A stretch of 64,000 bases of DNA from JBAVOR01 sp049692255 (GTDB lineage Bacteria > Babelota > Babeliae > Babelales > JACPOV01): contig JBAVOR010000016.1 of assembly GCA_049692255.1 (NCBI GenBank), forward strand, positions 1-64,000, in the 5' to 3' direction. Of the stretch, positions 8,396 to 17,338 are shown piece by piece. The first letter of the stretch is position 1. Every line of letters begins with the position of its first letter. The notes under the pieces were generated by a model that was given only the letters and a program-made list of their open reading frames with translations, was not told the DNA's origin and ran no database searches. The position numbers were made by a program, and so were the translations under genes.

Positions 8396-9990
8396 TTAAC
8401 CTGCTTATACGATTTTTTATACACTGCGGCACTCGCTTCAGGGTCATACTCCTCACTCCAATCTGATTTATATGAAACATATATTTTTTTGTTTAGTATC
8501 TCGAGTTTCCAATCTTTTTCAAAGATAGTGCCAACAGTCAATCGTGCATACGTATCAAAGTCGAAGGGGTCTAGGCTGTGGCCGTATGGTGTATCGGGGC
8601 ATACGTTGAGCGTGACAACCATGCCATTCCACGGTTTCTCTGTACCAACAGCAGGCGTACTTTTGTGACGCCATAATTGTACAGTGCCCGGGGTTAGCTG
8701 TGTGTCTGTCATGAGATCCATCATTGCATTATCACCATGTTGATGGGCACGGAATATGCCTACAACTGTATAGCTACCTGGCAGAGAGAAGCGCCATGCG
8801 GAAGTGCTCAAAGCGCCAAAAGTCCACCCTCTATTCTCGACATAGGCAATTGACTTGGCAGGATCAACTATAAAATCATTCCACATGAAACCCATTTCAC
8901 GGGGTGATAATGGTTTTTTATTAGTAAACAGTGCATCCGAACTAACCTGCTGAGAATCTGTATATTGTTGCTTTAGTTGTACTATGGCATCTGGATCGTG
9001 AGAGATTGCTTTGAGCATCTTTTCCCAGCCTTTTCCCTGCTCTAATGTTTCAATCAGTTCAAATCCAATTAAATCTGTTTTTAATGAGAAAAGTTGTGCA
9101 GGGTTATACCCGATTTCGATGCCACCATGGCAGCACTGAATAAATTCATTTGGGTTTTTCTGTGACCCTACAAATAACACAGCAGGTAATAATTCGTACC
9201 AATTGCATATGTGACTAAAAAGATCAGGAGCAAGTTCGCCGAATTTCTCTTTTACTTCTTGCATGAATCCATAATGAATATTGATATACAAATCTTCATG
9301 GTTACCACGCACCAAGACACATTGTGTAGGGTTGGCAGCTTTTAAGCGCAGGATAGAATACAGTACTTCAGCGCCATATAAACCGCGGTCAGTATAGTCA
9401 CCTAAAAAGAGAATATAATGGTCAGGCTTAATAATAGTAAAATCTGATCTGATAATCCCTTGCTGCAATAACTCTTTTAAAAAATAACGCACAGACCGCA
9501 TATCGCCATGCAGATCGCCATGCATGAGTAATGTAGTTTGCGGTGGCAATACCAGCTTTTGCGTATATGGTTGAAATGGGCGGTTAGGGTTTTGTAGATA
9601 TGGCTTATCAAGTGATTTTGTGCCTACCCACTGCTTTTTGTCGAGTAAATAGGTGCTCATTGTTTTTTCACAGGCATCAATCCCGTTCATTAACTCTTGC
9701 GCAGTAAAATCTTTTGCTGTTAGAGTCCCTTCTTGTGACTTATGCCAAGAAGGCAACTCGTCGCATGCATCAATCCATTGCTCAACTGTTTTATAATGAA
9801 ATTGCCCAGTTTTTTGCGGTGTTGTTATTGGCGGTGCCGTTTTTTTCGGTGGTGCAATAAATGCATTCTGCAAAGCAGCGAGCGCTTTTTGATAGCCCGT
9901 TAATGCTGCTTCCAACGGGTAACAGTGCTGCGTGTATAGCAGCGCAACAAGCATAAGAGATCTGCTCGTTATTGATACTTTATTTTTCAT
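8392..9990 (-). CDS. secreted PPP-family metallophosphatase
   Basis: Calcineurin-like phosphatase with eukaryotic Ser/Thr phosphatase (PPP) motifs. The start at 9990 has AAAGAAAG about 8 nt upstream and gives a signal peptide (SLMLVALLYT, 11-20). A Pro-rich linker (about 46-60) and a helical segment precede the catalytic domain: GDLHG (158-162), GDYTDRG (197-203), GNHED (229-233), then CCHGGIE (about 290) and AHQHG (about 410). These are the standard metal-binding and catalytic positions, so the enzyme is probably active. Export plus a PPP-type domain suggests action outside the bacterium, perhaps on host phosphoproteins; a periplasmic nucleotide or phosphoester substrate is the alternative. 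The C-terminal 100 residues are unassigned. Confidence 0.85.
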   Translation of the reverse strand: MKNKVSITSRSLMLVALLYTQHCYPLEAALTGYQKALAALQNAFIAPPKKTAPPITTPQKTGQFHYKTVEQWIDACDELPSWHKSQEGTLTAKDFTAQELMNGIDACEKTMSTYLLDKKQWVGTKSLDKPYLQNPNRPFQPYTQKLVLPPQTTLLMHGDLHGDMRSVRYFLKELLQQGIIRSDFTIIKPDHYILFLGDYTDRGLYGAEVLYSILRLKAANPTQCVLVRGNHEDLYINIHYGFMQEVKEKFGELAPDLFSHICNWYELLPAVLFVGSQKNPNEFIQCCHGGIEIGYNPAQLFSLKTDLIGFELIETLEQGKGWEKMLKAISHDPDAIVQLKQQYTDSQQVSSDALFTNKKPLSPREMGFMWNDFIVDPAKSIAYVENRGWTFGALSTSAWRFSLPGSYTVVGIFRAHQHGDNAMMDLMTDTQLTPGTVQLWRHKSTPAVGTEKPWNGMVVTLNVCPDTPYGHSLDPFDFDTYARLTVGTIFEKDWKLEILNKKIYVSYKSDWSEEYDPEASAAVYKKSYKQVN

Positions 9991-10126
9991 TCGATTCACT
10001 TTCTTTATCTTTTTTTAAAAAGAGTGATCTAGAGGGCATATCTTTACAAAAAACCTATTTTTAATACAGTAATATAATTATACGGCCCCTGAGCGGGTCA
10101 AGTACAGAGTTTAAGGAGTTTTTATT

Positions 10127-12100
10127 ATGACTATGCAGTATATGCTGATTTTCGGCACTGCCGTGTGTGGAATACTCTTTTTGCTATTTTTATTTAGAAG
10201 AATAACGCACACGCGTATCGATGATGAGCGTGTGTTAACTATCGGAAACGCAATTGATGCAGGAGCGGTTACTTTTTTGCGTGAAGAATATACCATCATT
10301 GCGCTGGTAATAGGAGTAGTGGCTATACTTTTGTGGTATGCGCTCTGTGCTCATGCTGCGATTATCTGCTTGGCAGGTGCATGTTGTTCTTTGCTAACCG
10401 GGTACATTGGTATGCGTGCAGCAACGCGCGCCAACATGCGTACTGCAATAGCTGCAAAAAATGAAGGAGAATACGCAGCATTTATGCTTGCGTTGTACGG
10501 TGGCGGAGTGATGGGTGTTTCAGTTGCAACCATTGGTATGTTCGGATTGGGGGTAACAACCTATTATGTTTTTGGCTCGCCGCAGATGGGACAGCTATTG
10601 GTGGCCTTTAGTTTAGGTGCCAGCATCGTTGCTTTTTTTGTGCGCATTGGTGGTGGTATTTATACTAAATCAGCAGACGTGGGGGCTGACTTGGTAGGCA
10701 AAGTGGAGACCGGCATTCCTGAAGATGACCCTCGTAACCCAGCAGTAATTGCCGATAACGTGGGTGATTGTGTGGGTGATACAGCGGGCATGGGAGCTGA
10801 TATGTATGAATCGTACATTGGGGCCATGGTCTCTGCTATGATCTTGGCAAAAGATCATGCGCTCTACAGCATGAGTGCATGTTTTTTATTGCCATTAATG
10901 TTGGCAGCAATTGGGCTGATGAGCTCTCTCAGCGCTCTCTTTGTAAGTTCGCATATGCGTACTAATCCGGCATGCATGTTACGGCACGCAACGTATGGCG
11001 CGCTGTTTATATTTGGATTGCTAACCACTTTGTACGTATATTCTTTGCAGTTACCAACTCATCTATTGATTTCTATTATTGCCGGCTGTTGTGCGGGTAT
11101 GTTGATCGGTCTTATCACTGAATATTACACGGCAGGAACGGCGGTAGAGCGTGTAGCAGAAAGTGCTCGTTGTGGCGCCGCAACCAATGTTATGTATGGC
11201 TTGTCCGTTGGCATGGAATCAACTGCATTACCCGTGTTGGTGTTACTTGCAGCGGTGCTGATAGCGCATACCTACGGTGGTGGACCATTTGGTGTAGCGT
11301 TAGCAGCGGTGGCAATGCTTGCAACGGTAGGTATTACTATGACTGTTGACGCCTATGGCCCTATTGTTGATAACGCAGCTGGTATTGCACAAATGGCTGG
11401 GTTTGGCGAGACGGCACGTATGGTGACCGATAAATTAGATGCGTTAGGTAATACGACCGCTGCTATTGGTAAGGGATTTGCGGTCGGTTCAGCACTATTA
11501 ACTGCGCTCGCATTATTTACCGCGTACGCGCAAGAAGCGGCAATACACAGTTTAAATATGTTAGATCCGTTAGTGATGGTAGGTATATTTATTGGAGCGT
11601 GTGTGCCCTTTGTGGTTGCTGCATGTACCATGCGTTCGGTCAGCAAAGCAGCGTTGCACATGGTTATGGAAGTACGCCGTCAGTTTCAACAGATTCCCGG
11701 TCTTATGGAAGGCACTGCGCTGCCCGATTATACACAATGCATAGCCATTAGTACGCGTGCAGCATTGCACGAGATGTTGCTGCCTGGATGCATTACGCTC
11801 AGCGTTCCCGTATTGGTGTTTTACACACTGGGTGTGGCATCGCTCGGTGGCCTTTTGATTGGCGCTATTGTGTCTGGTGTTATGCTCGCGCTTATGATGG
11901 CTAACGCTGGTGGCGTGTGGGACAATGCTAAAAAATATATTGAAGCAGGTAATCTAGGCGGTAAGGGGTCTGAAACGTACAAAGCAGCAATGATTGGTGA
12001 CATGATCGGGGATCCGTTTAAAGATGCGTCTGGTCCATCACTCAATATTTTAATTAAACTAATGGCAGTAATTGCGTTGTTATTAGTAACGAAAAGTTGA
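10127..12100 (+). CDS. hppA: membrane-bound ion-pumping pyrophosphatase
   Basis: Integral membrane pump coupling pyrophosphate hydrolysis to H+ (or Na+) export. The 657-residue protein has about 15-16 hydrophobic helices. Substrate-site motifs are complete: DVGADLVGKVETGIPEDDPR (about 185-204), NPAVIADNVGDCVGD, TVDAYGPIVDNA (about 406-417) and the C-terminal IGDMIGDPFKDASGPSLNIL. The segment GNTTAAIGKGF carries Ala at the position that is Lys in potassium-independent enzymes, so I infer the K+-dependent subfamily; the pumped ion cannot be decided by eye. AAGGAG precedes the ATG. Such a pump suits a parasite saving energy by using PPi. Confidence 0.95.
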   Translation: MTMQYMLIFGTAVCGILFLLFLFRRITHTRIDDERVLTIGNAIDAGAVTFLREEYTIIALVIGVVAILLWYALCAHAAIICLAGACCSLLTGYIGMRAATRANMRTAIAAKNEGEYAAFMLALYGGGVMGVSVATIGMFGLGVTTYYVFGSPQMGQLLVAFSLGASIVAFFVRIGGGIYTKSADVGADLVGKVETGIPEDDPRNPAVIADNVGDCVGDTAGMGADMYESYIGAMVSAMILAKDHALYSMSACFLLPLMLAAIGLMSSLSALFVSSHMRTNPACMLRHATYGALFIFGLLTTLYVYSLQLPTHLLISIIAGCCAGMLIGLITEYYTAGTAVERVAESARCGAATNVMYGLSVGMESTALPVLVLLAAVLIAHTYGGGPFGVALAAVAMLATVGITMTVDAYGPIVDNAAGIAQMAGFGETARMVTDKLDALGNTTAAIGKGFAVGSALLTALALFTAYAQEAAIHSLNMLDPLVMVGIFIGACVPFVVAACTMRSVSKAALHMVMEVRRQFQQIPGLMEGTALPDYTQCIAISTRAALHEMLLPGCITLSVPVLVFYTLGVASLGGLLIGAIVSGVMLALMMANAGGVWDNAKKYIEAGNLGGKGSETYKAAMIGDMIGDPFKDASGPSLNILIKLMAVIALLLVTKS

Positions 12101-12169
12101 GTTTCTTTTTAAGAATACCGCGTAACTTACTGCATAACTAATCCACTTTTAGCCAAGCATTTGATTTTT

Positions 12170-12268
12170 GCGCTCGCCCTGAGTGTTCGACAAAGTCGAA
12201 TGTATCGAAGGGTATCGAGCGCTCATGTCCTTCGATACAATTGCTACGCAATCACTCAGGATGAGCGC
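12170..12268. repeat. palindromic repeat, 99-nt basic copy, intergenic
   Basis: Between hppA and the thioredoxin-like gene. Same element as in gpmI but without its two 30-nt blocks. The core at 12217-12268 folds as CGCTCAT/ATGAGCG, TCCT/AGGA and ATTGC-TAC-GCAAT. Read on the minus strand in the frame used within gpmI, all 33 codons are open. The half at 12170-12216 contains a TTCGACAAAGTCGAA palindrome resembling widespread bacterial REP sequences. Confidence 0.85.
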
Positions 12269-12316
12269 TTTTACAATCTCTTGTAAAGCTTCGTTAAATT
12301 TGAGTAGCTCTTTTTC

Positions 12317-13327
12317 TTATCTCCCAACAAACGATTTAAATTTAGAACGTAAGAGCGGTATGCCGTGGCCACCGCCGCGGACTCTATCAACTTCTTTACC
12401 ATTTTTCATTAACACGGCACAGGGATAGCCTGTTACTTGTAGCTTGTGCACTAATGATTTAAAATGATCGCCATTCACGTTTACAAAAAACACGCCAGAG
12501 AATTCTTGCGCCATTTGTGTATATTTTGGTTTCATGCCAGGGCACATGCCGCACCACGGTGTTGAAAAAAGAAGCGCTACATGTGAATGTTCTTTGTATA
12601 TTCCGTTCAATTCTTGCTCGCTACCCAGCTCTATCATATTCGATGCAGCCGAACCCATGTTTCTTTTTGGCTTTGATGTTCCTGCAGGGCGTGCGGCGGG
12701 AGGACATGCACTGCCTGCTGGTTGTGGCCGCATGTGAGGGCGTTGTGGATGTGCAGCCGATTGTGCTGGCTTTGCATGCGGCATTGGTTGAGGCTGAGCA
12801 ACCATTTTTGGCGCCTGTGCCAGGTGTGGGTTTACTTTTTCTGCTACTGCAGGTGTTGGTTGTACTCCTTTTCTGATTGCATTCAAGCGCGCGTTAAATG
12901 CGTCTTCGCTGGCAAACCCTGCCATCTTGGTTTGTCCGTCATGAGCTAATTGAGTGCCGTTGCCATCAAAAAATAGAAAAGTAGGATACGCATTTATGTC
13001 ATATTTACTTTTTAGTGTGCCGATATTTTTGGTGCCATTAACGTTGAGAGACAAAAATATAACGTCAGGGTTTTTTTGTGCGAGACTTTCTACTTTGGGG
13101 TGCGCTGTAGTGCAATGACCACAGCCTGGAATCATAAAGAATCCAAGCACGTACGGTTTTCCTGGGGTAATGTAATTATTTATTTCAGTCGCATCGCGTA
13201 CTTCAATCAACGTACCTGCTGATTGTTCTTGCGTATTACGCCCTCTGCCTGCATGGGCTTCTGGGGTAATGGTACATAAACTTCCCGCCATAAAGACGAG
13301 AACAGAAAGTGAGCAGTGAGTAACCAT
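12317..13327 (-). CDS. secreted protein with two thioredoxin-like domains
   Basis: Exported thiol-redox protein of 336 residues. AAAGGAGAG precedes the ATG, and a signal peptide ends near AHA (24-26). Domain 1 (about 38-155) has the active site CGHC (69-72) and the cis-Pro region AYPTFLFF (about 114-121). A long Pro/Ala/Gln/His-rich linker (about 156-222) leads to domain 2 (about 228-336) with CGMC (259-262) in WCGMCPGMKPKY and GYPCAVLM. Both CxxC pairs are intact. Expected location is the periplasm or outside; it could oxidise, reduce or isomerise disulphides. The two active sites differ, so the domains may have different redox roles. Confidence 0.85.
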   Translation of the reverse strand: MVTHCSLSVLVFMAGSLCTITPEAHAGRGRNTQEQSAGTLIEVRDATEINNYITPGKPYVLGFFMIPGCGHCTTAHPKVESLAQKNPDVIFLSLNVNGTKNIGTLKSKYDINAYPTFLFFDGNGTQLAHDGQTKMAGFASEDAFNARLNAIRKGVQPTPAVAEKVNPHLAQAPKMVAQPQPMPHAKPAQSAAHPQRPHMRPQPAGSACPPAARPAGTSKPKRNMGSAASNMIELGSEQELNGIYKEHSHVALLFSTPWCGMCPGMKPKYTQMAQEFSGVFFVNVNGDHFKSLVHKLQVTGYPCAVLMKNGKEVDRVRGGGHGIPLLRSKFKSFVGR

Positions 13328-13770
13328 AAGAACTCTCCTTTAAAATAAAAAGGTTTTTTTTATGATACTATAAAGAGCACGAGGGGTGTCAAGTGATCTT
13401 TGTAATTTTTTACAAAAATATTCAATTTTAATTACATACCGTCTTCTTTTTTATAAAAATTTTAGAATATATTTTCGTTAAAAAAAGGAATATTTTTTCT
13501 TGCATGTCATGATGCTAAGTGATAGCTTAAGTGAGTAACGGTACGCGCCTCAATTGTCTAATATAAAATTATTAATTAAAGCAGAGAAGATTGTGTTGAT
13601 AGCAACAAGGGAATCTTTGTCTGTTTTTTGCTGGGGTGATTCTGCAGCGTGCGTATTAAAAAAGAGAGCGCTGTAAAAAAAGTCATCCAGATGCTGTTGA
13701 TGCGTGTGCGATGCGTGAGTAGGGTGTAGTAATGATATAAATATTATACATGTACTAAAAGGATAATCGT
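13328..13770. other. 443-nt AT-rich intergenic region upstream of nrdA
   Basis: No convincing gene. On the minus strand a stop-free stretch runs from 13864 to 13550, but its only start codon lies inside nrdA. The region must hold the promoters of the thioredoxin-like gene (left) and nrdA (right). Near nrdA, TATAAAT/TATTAT sequences at about 13736-13750 could be a -10 box, without a clear -35. A 7-nt direct repeat TAAGTGA occurs twice near 13514-13534. I saw no NrdR-box palindrome. Confidence 0.5.
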
Positions 13771-16299
13771 ATGCTAACTCCAGAGGCTCAAATACTAACC
13801 GGGTTCCGGGAACAGGTGGGAAAACAAATACGCGTGACGAATCGTCAGGGGGCGCTTGTACCATTTGATGAACAGATCGTTTATGAGGTATTGCATAAAA
13901 CGATACGTGGCTTTGAAACAGAAGTGTCAGCGTTGCTGATATTCCAAGAATTTCTTAAAAATATTTATGATACCGTAACCACGCAAGAAATTGAGAAAGC
14001 GTTGGTGTTGGCAGCGGTTGCATTTATTGAACAAGATCCATCCTATGATATAGTTGCTACGCGATTATTGCTGAACCGTTCTTACCGTGAAACATTTGGT
14101 CAAACGGTTAATAATAATGTGTATGAACTGTATCAGTATGCATTTGTGCAAAGCATTCAAACGGGGATAGAACATGGCGTGTTAGATCAACGCTTACAGG
14201 AGTTCAATCTTCCTTATTTAGCCACCAAATTGCGTGCTGAGCGTGATGAACTGCTTACCTATTTAGGGCTGCAAACGCTGTATGAACGATACTTCTATAA
14301 AATTGCTAAGCGCAAAATGGAAGCGCCGCAAATGTTCTGGATGCGTATTGCTATGGGGCTTGCCATCAATGAAGCAAACAAAAATGAACGGGCGATTGAG
14401 TTCTATGAAGTATTGTCTACCTTACGCTACGTGTCTTCTACGCCAACATTATTCCATTCAGGATACAAAATACCGCAGTTGAGTTCTTGCTATTTATCAA
14501 CGGTGAGTGATGATTTAGGGCACATTTTTAAAGTGATTGGCGACAATGCACAGTTAGCAAAATGGGCAGGTGGTATTGGTAATGACTGGACCAATATTCG
14601 TGGTACCGGTTCATTTATTAAAAGTATTCATGCAACGAGCCAGGGAGTTATTCCTTACTTAAAAATTGTTAACGATGTAGTCGTAGCAATTACACGTAGT
14701 GGTATTCGTCGTGGTGGTACCTGCGTCTACTTAGAAACGTGGCACATTGATATTGAAGATTTTCTTGATCTCCGCAGAAACACGGGTGATGAACGGCGCC
14801 GTGCCCATGATATGAATACTGCCAACTGGATTCCGGATCTGTTTATGAAGCGGATCAAAGATGATGCAGATTGGACACTGTTTTCACCCCATGACACGCC
14901 TGATTTGCATGATCTCTATGGCAAAGCATTTGAAAAGCGCTACTGCGAGTATGAACAGTTAGCGCGCGATGGCAAAATTGAACAGTTCCGTACCGTGCCT
15001 GCTAAGAAGTTGTGGCGTAAAATGTTAAGCCGTTTGTTCGAAACGGGTCATCCATGGATTACATTTAAAGATCCTTGCAACATCCGTTCACCGCAAGACC
15101 ATGTAGGTGTAGTGCATAGTTCTAATTTATGTACAGAAATTACCCTCAACACATCAGAAACAGAGACTGCGGTGTGTAACTTAGGTTCGATTAATATTGC
15201 GCAGTACATTATTGATGGGGCGTTGGACGTTGAGTTAATGGGTAAAACTATTACGAGTGCAGTGCGCATGCTTGATAACGTGATCGATATTAATTTTTAT
15301 CCGACTAAAGAAGCGCGTACCTCTAACTTGCGTCATCGTCCTATTGGCTTGGGTATGATGGGTGTGCAAGATGCTCTCTACATGCTCAATATTCCATTCG
15401 ATTCTGACAAAGCATTAGAGTTCTGTGATTATATTACAGAAGTATATTCATTCTATGCAATTGCCGCATCGTCTCAGTTGGCACAAGAGCGCGGAACGTA
15501 TGAAACGTATCGTGGTTCCAAGTGGGACAGAGGCATATTCCCCTTAGATACTATCACCTTGCTTGAACATGAGCGCGGTGAATATGTTGATGTGAATCGC
15601 ACGATGCGCCTTGATTGGCAACCGTTGCGTGAGCAAGTGCGTGCGTGTGGTATGCGTAACTCGAATGTTATGGCCATTGCACCAACTGCTACTATCGCTA
15701 ATATTGCTGGGTGTTACCCCAGCATCGAACCGATATACAAAAACTTGTATGTTAAGTCGAACATTACGGGTGAGTTTACCATTATTAACAAATATCTCGT
15801 TGCTGATCTTAAAAAGCTTGGCCTGTGGAGCAGTACCATGATTGAGCAATTGAAGTATTACGATGGTGAATTAGAGTTAATAGCAGGAATTCCTGATGCG
15901 CTGAAACGTAAATATAAATGTGCGTTTGAGATAGATCCGGTCGATTTTATTAAGTTAACCGCAGTGCGCAGTAAATGGATCGATCAAAGCCAGTCCCATA
16001 ATGTATTTATGAAGGGAGTTTCTGGCAAGAAACTAGAAGAAATCTATTTTGCTGCATGGCAAGCTGGTCTTAAAACCACGTATTATTTACGCACACTGGG
16101 TGCAACGCAGATAGAAAAATCAACGCTTGATGCGGGCAAATATGGATTTACCCAAAAACGGGATTACCAAGCAATGCCAAGCGAAGCAGCAGAGGAAAAA
16201 GAGAATACGCTGATGCAATCGCCACAAGGGGAAGCAGTAACGTATAAAGCAGGTACCATTTGTGATCTCATGGGGCCTGATTGTGAGTCGTGTCAATAA
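13771..16299 (+). CDS. nrdA: ribonucleoside-diphosphate reductase class I, alpha subunit
   Basis: Large subunit reducing ribonucleotides to deoxyribonucleotides. The 842-residue protein has one N-terminal ATP-cone (about 18-108, VTNRQGALVPFDEQIVYEVL onward) for dATP/ATP control. The barrel follows, with the active-site Cys region LSSCYLSTVSDD, the NLCTEI segment (catalytic Asn-Cys-Glu) and VCNLGSINIA with the second redox Cys. NSNVMAIAPTATIANIAG is the substrate-binding loop. The tail ends CESCQ (838-842), a CxxC pair that takes electrons from thioredoxin or glutaredoxin. The ATG has AAGGATAA upstream. nrdB follows after 32 nt and vanX after that, so one transcript is likely. Confidence 0.96.
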   Translation: MLTPEAQILTGFREQVGKQIRVTNRQGALVPFDEQIVYEVLHKTIRGFETEVSALLIFQEFLKNIYDTVTTQEIEKALVLAAVAFIEQDPSYDIVATRLLLNRSYRETFGQTVNNNVYELYQYAFVQSIQTGIEHGVLDQRLQEFNLPYLATKLRAERDELLTYLGLQTLYERYFYKIAKRKMEAPQMFWMRIAMGLAINEANKNERAIEFYEVLSTLRYVSSTPTLFHSGYKIPQLSSCYLSTVSDDLGHIFKVIGDNAQLAKWAGGIGNDWTNIRGTGSFIKSIHATSQGVIPYLKIVNDVVVAITRSGIRRGGTCVYLETWHIDIEDFLDLRRNTGDERRRAHDMNTANWIPDLFMKRIKDDADWTLFSPHDTPDLHDLYGKAFEKRYCEYEQLARDGKIEQFRTVPAKKLWRKMLSRLFETGHPWITFKDPCNIRSPQDHVGVVHSSNLCTEITLNTSETETAVCNLGSINIAQYIIDGALDVELMGKTITSAVRMLDNVIDINFYPTKEARTSNLRHRPIGLGMMGVQDALYMLNIPFDSDKALEFCDYITEVYSFYAIAASSQLAQERGTYETYRGSKWDRGIFPLDTITLLEHERGEYVDVNRTMRLDWQPLREQVRACGMRNSNVMAIAPTATIANIAGCYPSIEPIYKNLYVKSNITGEFTIINKYLVADLKKLGLWSSTMIEQLKYYDGELELIAGIPDALKRKYKCAFEIDPVDFIKLTAVRSKWIDQSQSHNVFMKGVSGKKLEEIYFAAWQAGLKTTYYLRTLGATQIEKSTLDAGKYGFTQKRDYQAMPSEAAEEKENTLMQSPQGEAVTYKAGTICDLMGPDCESCQ

Positions 16300-16331
16300 C
16301 AATGCAATAGTGCATACCGGGAGTATATATC

Positions 16332-17333
16332 ATGGCAAAACGTATTATTAATGATTCGCAGACTGATCCTAATAAAATATTACCTATGAACTATTTATGG
16401 GCGCGCCAACATTATAAAGATGGCATAGCAAACAACTGGACGCCGGAAGAGATTTCGATGCAGCAAGATGTCGAACAATGGCGTTCAGGCACTGTGCTGA
16501 GCGCGGGAGAAAGACGGTTGATTTTATGGAACTTAGGGTTCTTCTCTACTGCTGAATCGCTCACGGCAAACAATCTCGTGTTGGCGGTGTATCAGCACGT
16601 GACTAACCCTGAATGTCGCCAGTATCTGTTGCGACAAGCGTATGAAGAGGCGGTGCATACCGATACTTTCATCTACTGTTGCGATTCGTTGGGGCTCGAC
16701 CCGGAAGAGATATTTAACATGTACAATACCATTCCATCGATTGCAGAAAAAGATGAGTTTGTTATTGGGCTGACTAAATCGATCTTTGATCCACATTTTA
16801 GCACCGTGGGCACTGAAAATATCCGCAAATTTTTGCATGATCTAATCGGTTTCTATGTGATCATGGAAGGCATCTTCTTTTATGCTGGTTTTGCGATGAT
16901 GCTTGCGCTCAAGCGACAAAACAAAATGATTGGTATTGGAGAACAGTTTGAATATATCATGCGTGATGAAAGCGTGCACTTAGCGTTTGGCTGTGACTTG
17001 ATTAATACGATCATAGAAGAAAACCCTGAAGTGTGGACTCCAGCGTTTCAAACAGAAGTGGTTGAACTGATTAAGCGTGCAGTGGTACTTGAAAAGCGCT
17101 ATGCATTCGATGCATGCCCTGATGGGTTATTGGGCATCAATGCGCAGCAGTTTTCTGATTACGTAGAATATATTACCGATCGCCGTTTAGAACGTATTGG
17201 GTTGCCACGCGTCTATTACAAAGAAAATCCGTTCCCATGGATGTCTCAAGCAGTCGATTTAAATAAAGAAAAGAACTTCTTTGAAACGCGCGTAACTGAG
17301 TATCAGTCGGCCGGTTCATTGGAATGGGAATAA
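16332..17333 (+). CDS. nrdB: ribonucleoside-diphosphate reductase beta subunit, class Ic-like (Phe at radical site)
   Basis: Small, metal-cofactor subunit partnering NrdA. In this 333-residue ferritin-fold protein the metal ligands read Glu75 (FFSTAESL), Glu106 and His109 (YEEAVH), Glu179 (IMEGIFF), Glu213 and His216 (DESVH). Four residues after His109, where class Ia enzymes have the radical Tyr, there is Phe113 (HTDTF). Phe here together with Glu instead of Asp at the first ligand is the known pattern of Chlamydia class Ic enzymes, which use a Mn/Fe cofactor and no Tyr radical. Overall resemblance to the chlamydial protein, as I recall it, is high throughout. The C-terminal tail (YQSAGSLEWE) should bind NrdA. 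Cofactor type is inferred, not shown. Confidence 0.95.
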   Translation: MAKRIINDSQTDPNKILPMNYLWARQHYKDGIANNWTPEEISMQQDVEQWRSGTVLSAGERRLILWNLGFFSTAESLTANNLVLAVYQHVTNPECRQYLLRQAYEEAVHTDTFIYCCDSLGLDPEEIFNMYNTIPSIAEKDEFVIGLTKSIFDPHFSTVGTENIRKFLHDLIGFYVIMEGIFFYAGFAMMLALKRQNKMIGIGEQFEYIMRDESVHLAFGCDLINTIIEENPEVWTPAFQTEVVELIKRAVVLEKRYAFDACPDGLLGINAQQFSDYVEYITDRRLERIGLPRVYYKENPFPWMSQAVDLNKEKNFFETRVTEYQSAGSLEWE

Positions 17334-17338
17334 TTGAC

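Noticed and set aside
13514..13534. Direct repeat TAAGTGA as an operator upstream of nrdA
   Set aside because: Only seven nt, more than 200 nt from the gene, and no match to the NrdR box pattern.
13550..13864. Minus-strand frame upstream of nrdA
   Set aside because: Its only usable start is inside nrdA, it has no ribosome site and no recognisable sequence.
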